This document shows positions 46,001 through 57,185 of a DNA stretch of 64,000 nucleotides, piece by piece. The notes beneath the pieces were generated by a model. The model saw only the letters and a list, made by a program, of their open reading frames with translations, ran no database searches and had not been told where the DNA came from. The stretch lies in contig NW_015622541.1 of NCBI RefSeq assembly GCF_000835495.1, positions 992,001 through 1,056,000 on the forward strand, read 5' to 3'. Position 1 is the stretch's first letter. Every line of letters begins with the position of its first letter. A program made the position numbers and the translations under genes. This DNA is from Cladophialophora immunda. Lineage: Eukaryota; Ascomycota; Eurotiomycetes; Chaetothyriales; Herpotrichiellaceae.

Positions 46001-49000
46001 AAGCACCAGAGTCACGATCTGAAGTCAATCATTAGCAAAATGAGCCATGAAGGGGCAAGCCAGAAATCTCTATCTTTTCAGAGCGCAATGCTTGACTCTC
46101 GGTTGAGACTGGAGGAGCAAGAAAACAGCCTGGGTGATGTTGCCTTCACGACAGCATTAACCTTGAGCGCCGCAAATATGCAGGGTATATCTGAAGCAGT
46201 AAAGCAACATTATGAAGGGCCTCACAAGAACACTACCGACAGTAGCTTGGCCATGGGTCATTGGGATCTTTGCTGGACCAGTGAGTCTTCTACGCCGTCG
46301 ACCGCCTTGTCATCACTATTTCGCAACATGCACAGCATCTCAAATAAGAGCAGTCTAGCTCGACAGCTGGACCTGTTGTTGCTGCAACAGGTTGACACTT
46401 TCCGAGCGGACGCTATTAGACGAGGTCAGTTGGATGACCTCTATCCGAAATTAGCAGTCCTGGCAGAGGCGAAGCAGATTTTGGGTGCAACAACGGCAGA
46501 GTCCCTAGATTCGACCTGTGCGGCGATAGTGGCTAGGGATCAAAGGATCAAACTCGCGGAGTAAGTGCTGCCGCTCACATCGTCCACGGTGACTGACCGC
46601 AGCAGATTCAATGCACTATCGCCGATCTTGGCTGGCAGGGAGGCAGCTTTCGCCGCTATCCGTCGAAATAACCAGTTGCGGGCTGCGTTCTCACTGAACC
46701 TGCCGAGGGCGCTGCTGTTTGAAGTTCAAGTGACTCGGCAGTCTTTGGATATGGCATCCAGTTATGAGGCGCCACAGTTCAGCCTTAATCGAGCAATGTA
46801 CCTCTCGCACCTCACTCAGTTGGCTGAAAGTGTAGGACTGAAGGTAGACGTCGCTATCAACTACGACCTGGCCAAAACGCTGTGGGCACAGGAAGAAGTG
46901 TCAGCCTCCATTGACATCCTCCAAAGCCTGGGAGACCGCGAAGATGCTGCCGCACAGGCCATCGCGGTGCCGCGAGCTGACATTCTGACAGACCTGGGCC
47001 ACAAGATTGCCGAAGCTCGTCTGGAAAAACCGGATGAGATTATAGAACGGTACCTAGCTCCAGCAATCCGAGAGCTGCAGGGACCTCGTACCGGCTCCGC
47101 AGCTGGCCGAGTGTTTCACAATTTTGCTGCGTTCTGCGACATGCAGCTGCAGGACACGGACAACCTGGACGACTTCACGCGAATCAGCAAAATCAGAGAT
47201 CGGAAGATGCACGAAGTCCGCGAGCTAGACAGGATGGTGAAAAAGGCGAGCAATGACCAACAGCGAGCCAAATTGAAAACACACTTAGCAAGAGCCAAAA
47301 CCTGGTTCAAACTCGATGAAGAAGAATGGAGGAGGGTCTCGCAGAACCGAGAGAACCTCATCCTTCGGTGCCTGGAGAACTACCTGTTATCGATGAGGGC
47401 GTCCGACGACTATCCCAGTGACACGCTCCGTTTTATCGCGCTGTGGCTCAATCAAGCCGAGAGTCCAACAGCGAACGCTGCTGTTCGCAAGTACCTCGAC
47501 TCGGTCCCTACTCTCAAGTTCGCTCCGCTCGTCAATCAGCTGTCTTCTCGCCTGCTGGATATTCAGGATGATTTTCAGACCCTGCTCAAGGATCTCATGT
47601 TCCGCATCTGCTCTGATCATCCATATCACAGTTTGTACCAGGTGTTTGCCACCAGCAAATCCAAGGCTCCCCCTGGGGATGAAGTGGCTGCTTCCAGATT
47701 CGCCGCCGCCAACATATTGACCGAACGCGTCAAGCAACAAAGCACATCCTCGGCAATATGGACGACTGTTCACAATACTTGCGTTGCTCTGAATCGGGTG
47801 GCTGTTGAAGGGCTCTCTGACCGAGACCTCAAGAGTGGTTCGAAACTCCCGCTACGAAAACTGAAATACGGCCCAGCGTTGGAAGCTCAGATGACCAAAC
47901 CGACAACAAAGATCCCTCCACCAACCATGAACATTGCCTTGCGAGCAGATCGAGACTATTCAGGAGTACCCACTTCGACCATGGTTGATCCGATGATCTC
48001 TGTCGCCGGCGGTGCATCGGCTCCCAAAATTGCAACCATCACCGCCTCGGATGGGTCTCGACACAAACTGCTGCTGAAGGGAGGCAACGATGACCTTCGG
48101 CAGGACGCCATCATGGAGCAGGTCTTTGAACAAGTCTCGAACCTCTTGAAGGACCACCGTGCCACGCGGCGACGCAACCTTGGCATTCGGACCTACAAGG
48201 TCATCCCACTTACAAAGAACTCGGGCGTTATTGAATTTGTCCAGAACACTATCCCTCTTAACGAATACTTGCTTCCTGCTCACGCGCGCTATTATCCCAA
48301 GGACTATAAGGCCAGCCGTGCCCGAAAAGACATCTTCGAGGCACAGGCCAAGAACCTTGAGCAGCGCGTGCGAACCTACCAGACGGTTACCGCCAACTTC
48401 CACCCCGTTATGCGATTTTTCTTCATGGAGAAGTTTCTTGACCCAGATGACTGGTTTTATAAGCGTCTGAATTACAGCCGATCCACTGCTGCCGTGAGCA
48501 TCTTAGGCCATGTCCTTGGACTGGGAGACCGACACGGCCACAACATCCTCCTTGATGAGAAGACGGGCGAAGTGGTCCACATTGACTTGGGCGTTGCCTT
48601 TGAAGCGGGTCGCGTCCTCCCTGTGCCCGAAGTTGTACCCTTCCGGCTCACTCGTGATCTGGTAGACGGGATGGGTCTCACCGGAGTAGAGGGTGTCTTT
48701 CGGCGGTGCTGCAACTTCACCCTTGAAGCCCTTCGCCATGATCAAGAAGCAATCATGACTATCTTGGACGTCCTGCGTTACGACCCCCTATACTCGTGGT
48801 CCATCTCCCCTCTTCGCCTGCAGAAGATGCAGGAAAGCAATGAGCAAGCCGCTGCGGATGCCGCGAGTATTGCTGGTGGCCCGTCCACTTCGTCGATGAC
48901 CAGCGGCGTCGGTTCCACCTTTGCTGGTGCGGCCGACAATGCTGCCGGCGTGATTGCGGCACGCCGAGAAGAGACCGAGCCCTCGGAAGCGGATCGCGCG

Positions 49001-49129
49001 TTGACCGTGGTGGCGAAGAAGTTGGGCAAGGCCCTGAGCGTAGAGGCCACCGTGAACGAGTTGATCAGACAGGCCACAGATGAGAGGAACTTGGCTGTGT
49101 TGTACTGCGGCTGGGCTGCCTATGCTTGA
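40062..49129 (+). CDS. TEL1: TEL1 (ATM-type) checkpoint kinase, 2916 aa
   Basis: Seven exons: 40062-40092, 40169-40216, 40265-40298, 40349-41686, 41735-42075, 42129-46560 and 46603-49129; the sum is exactly 2917 codons. The N-terminus starts MSEANIATTVSKLG, and VRSEGLEELKRLL fits the TAN motif of Tel1/ATM proteins. HEAT-like helices follow for ~1900 residues, then the FAT region. The PI3K-like kinase domain has the catalytic loop GLGDRHGHNILLD (about residue 2716) and HIDLGVAF in place of DFG (about 2735). The end ELIRQATDERNLAVLYCGW is the FATC domain. The kinase is recruited by Mre11-Rad50-Xrs2/Nbs1 to double-strand breaks and telomeres and phosphorylates SQ/TQ sites. Family length (2700-3050) agrees. 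The last intron is only 42 nt. Confidence 0.95.
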
Positions 49130-49831
49130 TTGTTGCACGATGGTGATGATGGGATGGGGAGAGGCAGTTTGATGGAAGAGATGCAGACCACCACAGCGAA
49201 GGCGAATAAGGGAGTGGAGCGCAAGAGACGGAATGAAGGGGGGATAGGATATGTGTCGAATAGAACCAGTCGACACCAGGAGTATGCAGAGTTCTTGCTA
49301 GAGTTGATGAACACAACATGACGGATCATAGACAGCAGTGTTCAAAGAGGCACGAATTGATACAATTTGATACGATGGCTTCACTTTTACTCGACTTGAC
49401 ATGCATTCATCTTGCATCGATCGCCGTTGACTGTCACAATTGACAAGAGGTAGGTATAGATACTACAGATAAATAAACGATCAAGCAGGTATTCACTATT
49501 CAGAGTATAGAGCTCAACACAGTGCCCTCTTTCAAGGATTTTTACAGGCCATATTATCTCCTCTCCTCTCCTTTCCTCTCTTTTCTTTTATACATCCGCC
49601 GCATGATCGACGGTCTTTTCCATGGCGCCCCCGAACTTTGCATGCAAGATAAAGTACAGGTACTCGGTACATACCATATAACCCCGAATCCATAGGACAG
49701 GGAGCCGTCCGCGCATCTCGACCGTAGTACCTACATGTGTATCAAACGTGTAATCATTCGTACGATGGGCGGGAAACAAAGACACGATTCCGTCTCATTT
49801 AAGAACAAGAACATCTCATGATCTCACCGTC
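49130..49831. other. Convergent gap between TEL1 and MIP1
   Basis: About 700 bp between two gene ends. It is AT-richer than the genes and has a pure pyrimidine tract (CTCCTCTCCTTTCC-like) around 49556-49590. No gene was recognised. Confidence 0.5.
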
Positions 49832-52800
49832 TCACACCTCCCATCCGTCGCTTGCCCACTGACTCGACCACTCCGGCGGCGCCTTCTTCTCTGTTAACCA
49901 CGGCTTGTGCACGCCCCCGCCGGCGCTACCACCGTGGCCGGCGTGGCCAAATGCCTTTTTGTATCCCATGTCCCACCGGTCCTCGACCTCCATCAGCATT
50001 GCGCGCTGCGGCTGCGCGTGCGGAGGGATGGGGACCTTTGGTTTCGGGCGTCTTCCCCGCGGCAGCCCCGGAGTGCCTGAGCCAGAGCCAGAGGCAGATC
50101 GAGATCCGGTCGAGCCCTTGGGCGTGGCGGCTGGAGAAGCTTCTGACGCCGATCGAGATGACGCCTCGTTCTCCGCTTCCCGGATAATGGCCTTCAACTC
50201 TTTTTCGTCGCTTGTGATCTGCGCCTTGATGTAAGCAGTGTCGCCCGAACTGTTCAGACTCGACATGACACTTTGTCTTGGCGTGTAGGCATATCGGTCC
50301 AGATCGATCGGTCCATCTTTCGGCGCGATGGCTGGGTTCAGATATGCCTCTTGCCCCTTGTCAAGCAACTGGTTGATGTCTAGACTCTCCCCGTGGGGGA
50401 TCTTCTCTGGGTGGCTGGGTGTTACGCAGTCCATATCGACTTCCTTGCGGAGAACGTGGTCGATGTCCACTGCTGAGAAGAATGCACAAGACTGCGGAAG
50501 GTCTTCGATGCCGATTTGTTGGGAGAACATGGCCCGTGTCCACAGATTACTGATTTGCAAGGCCATCGCAGCTCTATATCGGTCCTCATGTTTGACGAGG
50601 TATCGGATTTCGTCGTGTACGGTGATCGCGAGGCGAGCATCCAGGTTGAACCGCCGGATTAGGTAGTCCATGCTGACTATTAGCAGATGGAGGTAGTCGA
50701 CGCCGGAGGATTGAATGGCCCAATTGATGCGAGAAGTCATGAATGAGCCTTGATTGATGAATCTCCGCATGAGGGCCTCGGTAATTCCCGCTCCCAGCAC
50801 TGGAGTGCGCGGACGCTCCTGCTCGGCGAATTCTTCGAGTTTGTTGAAGACAAATGATTCGGTGCCTCCTCGCCAGAAGCTGCCATTGCCGAACATCTTG
50901 CGCCTTGTACGCGTGCCTTTCGTTTCTTTGTAGAGTTTCGTCGCAATGTCATTAGTTTGCTGTTCCGACAGAGAAGGGTTGAATTGCCGCAGGAGGGTTG
51001 CTGCGAATTTGACGCCGGCGCCGTAGATACGACCATAGTTGAACACTTTGGCATCGTTTCGAGAGATGCCCAGAATCTTTGCGGTCTTGGAATGTAGATC
51101 CGTTCCAGCGGCCTTGGTACCTTCCAGAGTCATGAAGCCGATTGCATTTCCGCCATGTAGCTGAAACTGGGCATCACCCACAACTGAGGCAATCCAAAGT
51201 TCCTGGCTGTCGACGTCGGCGCCGACAAAGCAGTATCCGGGCGGTGCCTTGACCATTGCCTTGAGTTCCGATCCCACTCGGTTTGCTTTGGCATTTGAGG
51301 CTGTGAGCCACGTATTCTCCACAGCACGTCGGGTTATGGTACCCATGGGGATAATCTGAGGAAGAATAAATCCCTGATCGGACTTTCCGGCCAGACTGGG
51401 ATCTCGATCGGCTTCTCTGACCACCAACTGAGAAGTGATCCTATCCCGGGCCGAGATCCAGTATGAGCAGGAGGCATTCATCTCCAGAGCTTCTTTCGCC
51501 AGGGTGAATTTCGAGGACAGGGTGCCCTGTTCAAAATACTGCAAGTAGCCCTTGGCCAGTGGTGACGCACAACGTGCTGCTGGTCCGTCCTTGTGGGGAA
51601 GCTTGAAGTACGTATGCTGGAAGTCCGACTTCAGCCTGAGATTCGTCTCTTCTGACATGTCGCAGCTGACAACGTTGCTGTGCTCATATTTCCCGGCATC
51701 CTGGTTCGGGACACGGAAAGTCCAACCATGTTGGTCAGACCATACCAAAGGGTAGCCATCCCAAGACAGCTTCAATAACAGCGGGGCAATTCTTGTTCGC
51801 ACTGTCAAGTTTATTGGGGACGTGTTGGAGGCGAATAAATCTCGATACCAGTTAGGAGCGCCAGGTTTCTTTTGCCGAGCGACGGGGACAGGTTCCTCGC
51901 CTTTCTTCTTGGCTTTCTTGTATTTGATCTCTTGACCCGACCAGTCCAGCTGATTCAACCACGGATCGTTATTATAGACCTCCGGCTTATCCTTGTTTTC
52001 CAAAGCGGCATCTGATAGCTGTAAAAGTCGCTGCTCGACATCTTTGAGTCTCTGGAGGTATGTCTTCTCGGCTCGATCGATGTATTCATCCCAGGACTTG
52101 TCAACAGGCAGGATGACGGTCGATAAATGGCGTAGTGCGGCAAAGCTGACAGGGTGTGGACAGGTTTCGAGAAAATTGGGGAAGACTTTCTGGAAGACTT
52201 TGTGTGTGATGGCCACATCGGCGGCGCAGTAGTCGAGCAGTTCTTCGATTCGCTGGAGGATGCCTTCTCGATCCAGTTCGCCAAAATAGTCCCTTTGACT
52301 CTTGTCAATTGTAATACCCGTATGGAACTTGGCCACATCCCGCAACGAATTGATGGAGCTTCTGCCAACCCAAAGTTCCTCCTCTTCCTCACTCAACATC
52401 TTACTCTCAAGCATCCTCTGAAGCTCGACGGAGTTGTGTTCGCTTGACATTTTATCCCGCAAATCCCTGTTCTTCTTGTGCTTCATCCAGGTTGGCCGCT
52501 GCCTAGAACACATACCGTTGACAGCGACATGCAGCGACATAGTGTCGATAAAGAAATTCCGTGACTGCTTCAAGTCGTACTCTTCCTTAACTCTCGCACG
52601 GTCGTACCCAATGTTGTGTCCAACGACGATCCGGGGTTTGCTTGGGTCACCCAAGGGTATCAATTGCCTTGGATTCGCTGTTTCCCCCAGAAGCCAGGGT
52701 GATATCCAAGCATACCAAGCTGTAGGACTGGCAGCAGTGGCCATGACAGCGAAGGGTGATTCTCTCCACATGGTTTCAACGTCGAAAGATAGCATGGTGT

Positions 52801-53356
52801 CATCTGGCGCATCCACCTCTTCTGTCGTCATGTCCGCGTTATATTTTGTCCAGCCGCTTTTGATTACCCATTTCCGTGGCCTCTGGGGGGTGTTTGCTCG
52901 CACAAATGCCTTGCCGTACGATAGGTACGGCTCGGCGGCGTCGAGGCCCAGTTTGGTGAAGTGCTCGTCCAAACTGCTCCCTATGACCGGGGGCGCATCC
53001 AAGCCAATGGCGGGGGTATTGTCCTGATTTTTTCCCAAGAGATCATGCCGACGGAGATGGTCCTTGGACAATTCCACCAGCTCTGGGCGAGGTCGCGTGG
53101 CCCCAGAAGGGAAGACTTGGGGATGAAGGGAGTCGCTCAATTGTTGTATACCGATCTCATTATATCTGGGACTCGCGACCCGCGCGAGTGACTTTCGATC
53201 GGCAGCAGAAGTATTGACGGAGCGGTCAACGTCGGAGGCATAATGTCGTCGTAGGAGGGCGGCCGCTCTCGAAGCAAATTGTGGGCGTAACCTGAACTTT
53301 TGCGAAGTTCTGATATAGCCTCGTGCGCATTGCGCCGGCGTAGGAGGCCACAGCAT
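49832..53356 (-). CDS. MIP1: Mitochondrial DNA polymerase gamma, 1174 aa
   Basis: A single exon with its ATG at 53356. The first ~40 residues are Arg/Ser/Ala-rich and look like a mitochondrial presequence. The 3'-5' exonuclease has motif I in LSFDVET, motif II in VVGHNIGYDRARV and motif III in DYCAADV. The family A polymerase has motif A VGADVDSQELWIASV, motif B AKVFNYGRIYGAG and motif C ITVHDEIRYLV. Catalytic Asp and Glu residues are all present, so both activities should be intact. The last ~130 residues are a Ser/Gly/Pro/Lys-rich extension, as in other fungal Pol gamma. The enzyme replicates mitochondrial DNA in the matrix. It shares a 275-bp divergent promoter with the DUF4604 gene. Confidence 0.96.
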   Translation of the reverse strand: MLWPPTPAQCARGYIRTSQKFRLRPQFASRAAALLRRHYASDVDRSVNTSAADRKSLARVASPRYNEIGIQQLSDSLHPQVFPSGATRPRPELVELSKDHLRRHDLLGKNQDNTPAIGLDAPPVIGSSLDEHFTKLGLDAAEPYLSYGKAFVRANTPQRPRKWVIKSGWTKYNADMTTEEVDAPDDTMLSFDVETMWRESPFAVMATAASPTAWYAWISPWLLGETANPRQLIPLGDPSKPRIVVGHNIGYDRARVKEEYDLKQSRNFFIDTMSLHVAVNGMCSRQRPTWMKHKKNRDLRDKMSSEHNSVELQRMLESKMLSEEEEELWVGRSSINSLRDVAKFHTGITIDKSQRDYFGELDREGILQRIEELLDYCAADVAITHKVFQKVFPNFLETCPHPVSFAALRHLSTVILPVDKSWDEYIDRAEKTYLQRLKDVEQRLLQLSDAALENKDKPEVYNNDPWLNQLDWSGQEIKYKKAKKKGEEPVPVARQKKPGAPNWYRDLFASNTSPINLTVRTRIAPLLLKLSWDGYPLVWSDQHGWTFRVPNQDAGKYEHSNVVSCDMSEETNLRLKSDFQHTYFKLPHKDGPAARCASPLAKGYLQYFEQGTLSSKFTLAKEALEMNASCSYWISARDRITSQLVVREADRDPSLAGKSDQGFILPQIIPMGTITRRAVENTWLTASNAKANRVGSELKAMVKAPPGYCFVGADVDSQELWIASVVGDAQFQLHGGNAIGFMTLEGTKAAGTDLHSKTAKILGISRNDAKVFNYGRIYGAGVKFAATLLRQFNPSLSEQQTNDIATKLYKETKGTRTRRKMFGNGSFWRGGTESFVFNKLEEFAEQERPRTPVLGAGITEALMRRFINQGSFMTSRINWAIQSSGVDYLHLLIVSMDYLIRRFNLDARLAITVHDEIRYLVKHEDRYRAAMALQISNLWTRAMFSQQIGIEDLPQSCAFFSAVDIDHVLRKEVDMDCVTPSHPEKIPHGESLDINQLLDKGQEAYLNPAIAPKDGPIDLDRYAYTPRQSVMSSLNSSGDTAYIKAQITSDEKELKAIIREAENEASSRSASEASPAATPKGSTGSRSASGSGSGTPGLPRGRRPKPKVPIPPHAQPQRAMLMEVEDRWDMGYKKAFGHAGHGGSAGGGVHKPWLTEKKAPPEWSSQWASDGWEV

Positions 53357-53631
53357 CTATGCGGCCGGTATTGAGATACTGTTCAACATCGTGAGAGGGA
53401 GCTGAGTCCGAAGTCCAACACAAGAATCTTGACGTCGTGAACTCAGGAGGCGAACACGCGATGCGTAGTGCAGAGGCAGCATTGAGGAGAGATAAGAATT
53501 CTTATCGCCACGTGATGTGCTCTTTTCCACTTCCCGACTCAAGTGCCTCGTCTTCTATCTCCTTCAAGGATTTGTTTATACTGCGCTTAGTTCGCGCATT
53601 CGAGCGAATGACACGAAGGATCTAACAAACA

Positions 53632-54177
53632 ATGGCATTCAATGCCAAAAACCTACAGTATAACAAGCAAGAACCCACCTTCCTTCGCAGGTTGAAAGGG
53701 GAAGTCGGAGGCCTCGATGGACGACACAACGTACAGATCCCTCGGCCAAAAAAGGATAGGTTGAAGACAGGTGACGATGATGAAGACGAGCCAGTAATCC
53801 TGGACGAGCGGGGTGAGCGAGTTGAAAAGGCCGAATTCGAGCGGATGATGAAAGGGGAGGACGAGACTCAAAACCCAGCGGACGGGGAGGACGCTGGTGC
53901 TACTGGGACTCAAGCAGAAGCAAGCCAAGGTTCCGAGCAACTTGAGAGGCAGAGGGTGACAGAGATTGGCTTTGCAGCGAATGCAAAGAAGAGGAAGGCT
54001 GTCAAAGTGGTCGGGGGCGAAGACGAAGATGACCGGGATGTGAATGATAAAGCCCACAAACAGAAAGATGGCCCAAGGGAGACAGATGAGGAGACTCATA
54101 CGGCTAAGACCAGACCAGCTCCACCAAAGAAGAAAGGAAAGAAGATCAAGTTGTCCTTTGACGATCCAGATGGGTGA
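53632..54177 (+). CDS. DUF4604 (KIAA1143-like) nuclear protein, 181 aa
   Basis: A single exon starting MAFNAKNLQYNKQEPTFLRR, which is the family's N-terminal signature (a short hydrophobic/aromatic start followed by EPxFLRR). The rest is low complexity: acidic DDDEDEP at about residue 48, then DERGERV, and a Lys-rich end (PPKKKGKKIKLSF). The family spans fungi to human KIAA1143; its function is not known to me. The basic tail would suit nuclear localisation, which is inference. Confidence 0.85.
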   Translation: MAFNAKNLQYNKQEPTFLRRLKGEVGGLDGRHNVQIPRPKKDRLKTGDDDEDEPVILDERGERVEKAEFERMMKGEDETQNPADGEDAGATGTQAEASQGSEQLERQRVTEIGFAANAKKRKAVKVVGGEDEDDRDVNDKAHKQKDGPRETDEETHTAKTRPAPPKKKGKKIKLSFDDPDG

Positions 54178-54629
54178 AGAGAACGACACCAAACCCCCAC
54201 CATCTGAAAACGCTCTTGACCGGTCCTTACACGTGAGTCGGTCCATCAGAGTCGGGCCTCAGGCACGGCTGCATTGCAGAGGTGACGTTAGAAGACATCA
54301 AAATCGGAGCGCGTCTTCGCTTTGATGTGAAGGGGTTACCCAGCCTTATTGAGGACTCAAGGTCAAGCTCCTCCTTGAGGAGAATCGAAATCTCCCACCA
54401 CTAGGAAATGAAATCCTGAAGCAAGCGACCCAAGCCGGTCCTTGGGGCAATGAAACCAGGTGCCGCAGATTGAAAGAGACCCCAGCACAAGGCTCGATAC
54501 GACTACATGCAACGGAGTCGTCAGGCTAGGCGTGGGAAACGTCACCATTCACGGTCGAAAAATGAGACTGAGAGCGTACAATCGTGGATTCCCAGTTAAA
54601 TCGCACACAAAAAACACATCAGGGACGCC
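54178..54629. other. Convergent gap
   Basis: About 450 bp between the DUF4604 gene and the AAGAB-like gene, which end towards each other. No gene was recognised. Confidence 0.5.
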
Positions 54630-55835
54630 TCAGCCCATCTCCCTCATGATCCTCCCAATCTCCCTCCGCGCGAACTTCTCCCTCTCGGGCTTCGGCATCT
54701 CTGACCCAGCCTCGCGGATTGCGACGACTCTCTCCATCAACGTCTGCAGCTGCTCGACCTGCGTGTCTTCATCTTCTTGCTCCCTCTCGGGACCTTCCTG
54801 GTTATTGTCATCACTGTCGTCAGCGTCTTCAAGCATCGACATCTTTAACTCCATCATCTCACGTTGGAGTTCATAGTCAAACCCTAGCAGCCCCGTGCTG
54901 TTTCCGAGTATGTTCTTTGACGTAGAAGAAAACAGCTCGCCAGCGTCCTCGTCGTCTTCATTAACATCTGCAAAGTCAAAGTCCCCGTGCCCTTCATCCT
55001 CACCGTCCGAATGGGGTGGTGCAGACCAGTCGACTCCCTCGAGCGCTTCGATGACTCGTTTGATCCCTGTCTTTTCGCCGAACTCGTTTCTTTCATCCCC
55101 TTCATCCCTGTTTATATCTCCCGTCTCCTCGGCCGTCTGGTGATCTTTTCCCTCGCTTGGTGCCTCGAGCTGACCATCCCACACGACGAAGTCCCACCCT
55201 AATATGCCCTTTTCGGATAAACAAGTCTCCTCCAAATGCTCCATCGTCTCGTTCAGCCTGGCTTTGCTTACCGTCGATGTCGTAGCCTGTAGTACCACGA
55301 GCGAAGCGACATCTCGCCCGTAGCTTTCGTCCTCGATCGCTTCACGAAGTGCATGGACAGTCTCGACGAGCGAGACATGCGACGCATTCGACGATTGTAG
55401 CGAGGTGACGGGGAGGATAAGAATGACCCCACCGATGACGGCGCGCACCTCTGCCGCCTCGAAGGAGAGCATTTGCTCCCTCCATTCCGAGAGGGTTACA
55501 GACTCGGACTCCGCCACCTGCTGCTGCTGCTGGCCCTCTTCTGAATCGGCATGGTCCGAACCCTTGCCGGTGCTCTTTGTCGCCCCTGCGGCCGTGGGCG
55601 AGGGCAGTTCGTCGCACCAGATGCTCACGTCGGCGCTGTAGTATTTCGTCCTCAAGCTCAGCGGCGGGTGCGAGGTATACCCCGCAAACGAGGTCACTTC
55701 GTCCGACGGCTTGGAGCCGGTGACTGCTTCCAGAAACGGGCGGAATGGAGGAGTCGACGTCACGTCCGGCGGCGATGGGGACAGGATCAGGAGGCGGAAG
55801 GAGGATGGCTTTATAGGTGGCGGGTTGGATGCCAT
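54630..55835 (-). CDS. AAGAB/p34-like (IRC6-type) adaptor-assembly chaperone, 401 aa
   Basis: A single exon; the ATG at 55835 was chosen since the longer frame starts at TTG. The N-terminal ~250 residues form a small-GTPase-like fold without a usable P-loop: strand FRLLILSPS, later AVIGGVILILPVTS, and a WDFVVWDGQLE segment. A Gln run (QQQQQ) interrupts it near residue 105. The acidic middle (DEDDEDAGELF type) is followed by a C-terminal helix ending REKFARREIGRIMREMG, the conserved adaptin-binding end. In the family (human AAGAB, yeast Irc6) it chaperones assembly of clathrin adaptors AP1 and AP2 in the cytosol. Confidence 0.85.
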   Translation of the reverse strand: MASNPPPIKPSSFRLLILSPSPPDVTSTPPFRPFLEAVTGSKPSDEVTSFAGYTSHPPLSLRTKYYSADVSIWCDELPSPTAAGATKSTGKGSDHADSEEGQQQQQVAESESVTLSEWREQMLSFEAAEVRAVIGGVILILPVTSLQSSNASHVSLVETVHALREAIEDESYGRDVASLVVLQATTSTVSKARLNETMEHLEETCLSEKGILGWDFVVWDGQLEAPSEGKDHQTAEETGDINRDEGDERNEFGEKTGIKRVIEALEGVDWSAPPHSDGEDEGHGDFDFADVNEDDEDAGELFSSTSKNILGNSTGLLGFDYELQREMMELKMSMLEDADDSDDNNQEGPEREQEDEDTQVEQLQTLMERVVAIREAGSEMPKPEREKFARREIGRIMREMG

Positions 55836-56361
55836 CGGCACTTTTCCCCGCGACAAGGAGCGTTCCTAGTAATGAAGCTTTACTCGGTCGACCTCACAGG
55901 TTTCCCAAGAGAGAATCCCAAGCGTCAGAGACGATGTTGGTTAAGTGGATGAACTACTACGAATGATTCAAAGTTCGAATGGTGTTTCATTCATGTTTAT
56001 ATTCAGCCTTGGCAGGGCGAGGTTTTCAAATGTGTTCGTAAGCGAGGCTGCAACGCCTGCCCTGCACTCATTCAATCATGTGCCATATCGGCATCAGGAG
56101 TCTGCCAGCTGGTCGGAGCGTGTTTTCGAGTTGGACCGAATTGGATAGACATCCACAGGCTTCCTGGAGAGCGGCGGTATCTTCTAAAGCTCAGTTCTCA
56201 CACGAACTTCCTCTCTTCGCTTCCCTCCAGCCGCTCTCGATCTGTACCTCCTGTGGCGCAGCGATTCTTTTGCACGTTTCGGTGAAAAGATTTCGAACGT
56301 CGTAAAACAAACCCTTGCCCGATTTCTGTTTCCATGTCATCCGACTTGCGCCTGTACCAGC
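55836..56361. other. Gap between AAGAB-like gene and SmD3
   Basis: About 525 bp holding the upstream region of the AAGAB-like gene and the 3' UTR of SmD3, both on the minus strand. No gene was recognised. Confidence 0.5.
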
Positions 56362-56871
56362 TTAATTCCTCCTTCCAGCCCGTGCCCGGTTAACTGTAGC
56401 TCTTCCTCTTGCCAGACCAACACCACGGCCTCTAGTACCCCTCGATCTGAACATAGGCGCATTTCTAAGCATGTCTGGGACGATGAAGAAGCGTACGTGG
56501 CTGCCTCGAATGTAGACTTGATCAAGATGTGACACTCGGCCGTCGCGCGCTGTGGCGGTGATGTCCTTTAGTTGGACATTCATGTTGTCTTCGGCTGTTC
56601 CATTTGGCAAAAGTTAGCCTCAGTGATCAAGTGCAAATGGAGTCGTGGCTTGAAATAGGCAATCCTAAGGAAAATGGAGGAATGCGCACCTTCAAGCAGT
56701 TTTCCTCGGTACACTTGACCGGATGTGAGCTCCAACGTTACTACATGGCCCTATATAGCACATTTACCATCAGCATAGTCCAGAGGTACAGGACAATCTG
56801 TGTGCAATGCTCACCTGAGCCTCGTTGAGCAGCTTGATCGGAATGCCGATGGTGGATGTGAGTTTGCCCAT
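56362..56871 (-). CDS. Spliceosomal Sm protein D3, 116 aa
   Basis: Three exons: 56871-56815, 56750-56690 and 56594-56362. The joins give [21 protein letters not shown] and [17 protein letters not shown]. Sm1 and Sm2 motifs are complete: [16 protein letters not shown] at about residues 20-35, then [19 protein letters not shown]. The C-terminal tail is RG-rich ([14 protein letters not shown]), the usual target of symmetric arginine methylation. D3 forms the Sm ring on U1, U2, U4 and U5 snRNAs with D1, D2, B, E, F and G. Two introns in 116 codons are typical of the gene in fungi. Confidence 0.96.
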
Positions 56872-57185
56872 GTTGGGCGCCCGCGGGTCACAGTGGTTCG
56901 GCGCAGAGGGATGATACGGTGAAGGATCGACGGCCAGACACAGGCGACAACAGCACCAACACAGCTGAGGCAGTCGCAAGTGGTTGCGGGTGTTGAAGTT
57001 GAGGCTGGTTTCGTTTTGACGGCGCACCGCAGCCACACGAAAATGAAAGCAACATTTGACATTTTGACCTGCATGACTAAGTCCGACTTATCTCCGCATT
57101 TGTGATATTCACTTCGCATCTGCAACTTCATCCTTCGCATTCGATCAAACTCGCTCCAAGAACGAAGATCACTCGGTCTTTTGAC
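56872..57185. promoter_or_regulatory. Divergent promoter of SmD3 and GEP4
   Basis: The two start codons are 314 bp apart on opposite strands. No motif was assigned. Confidence 0.5.
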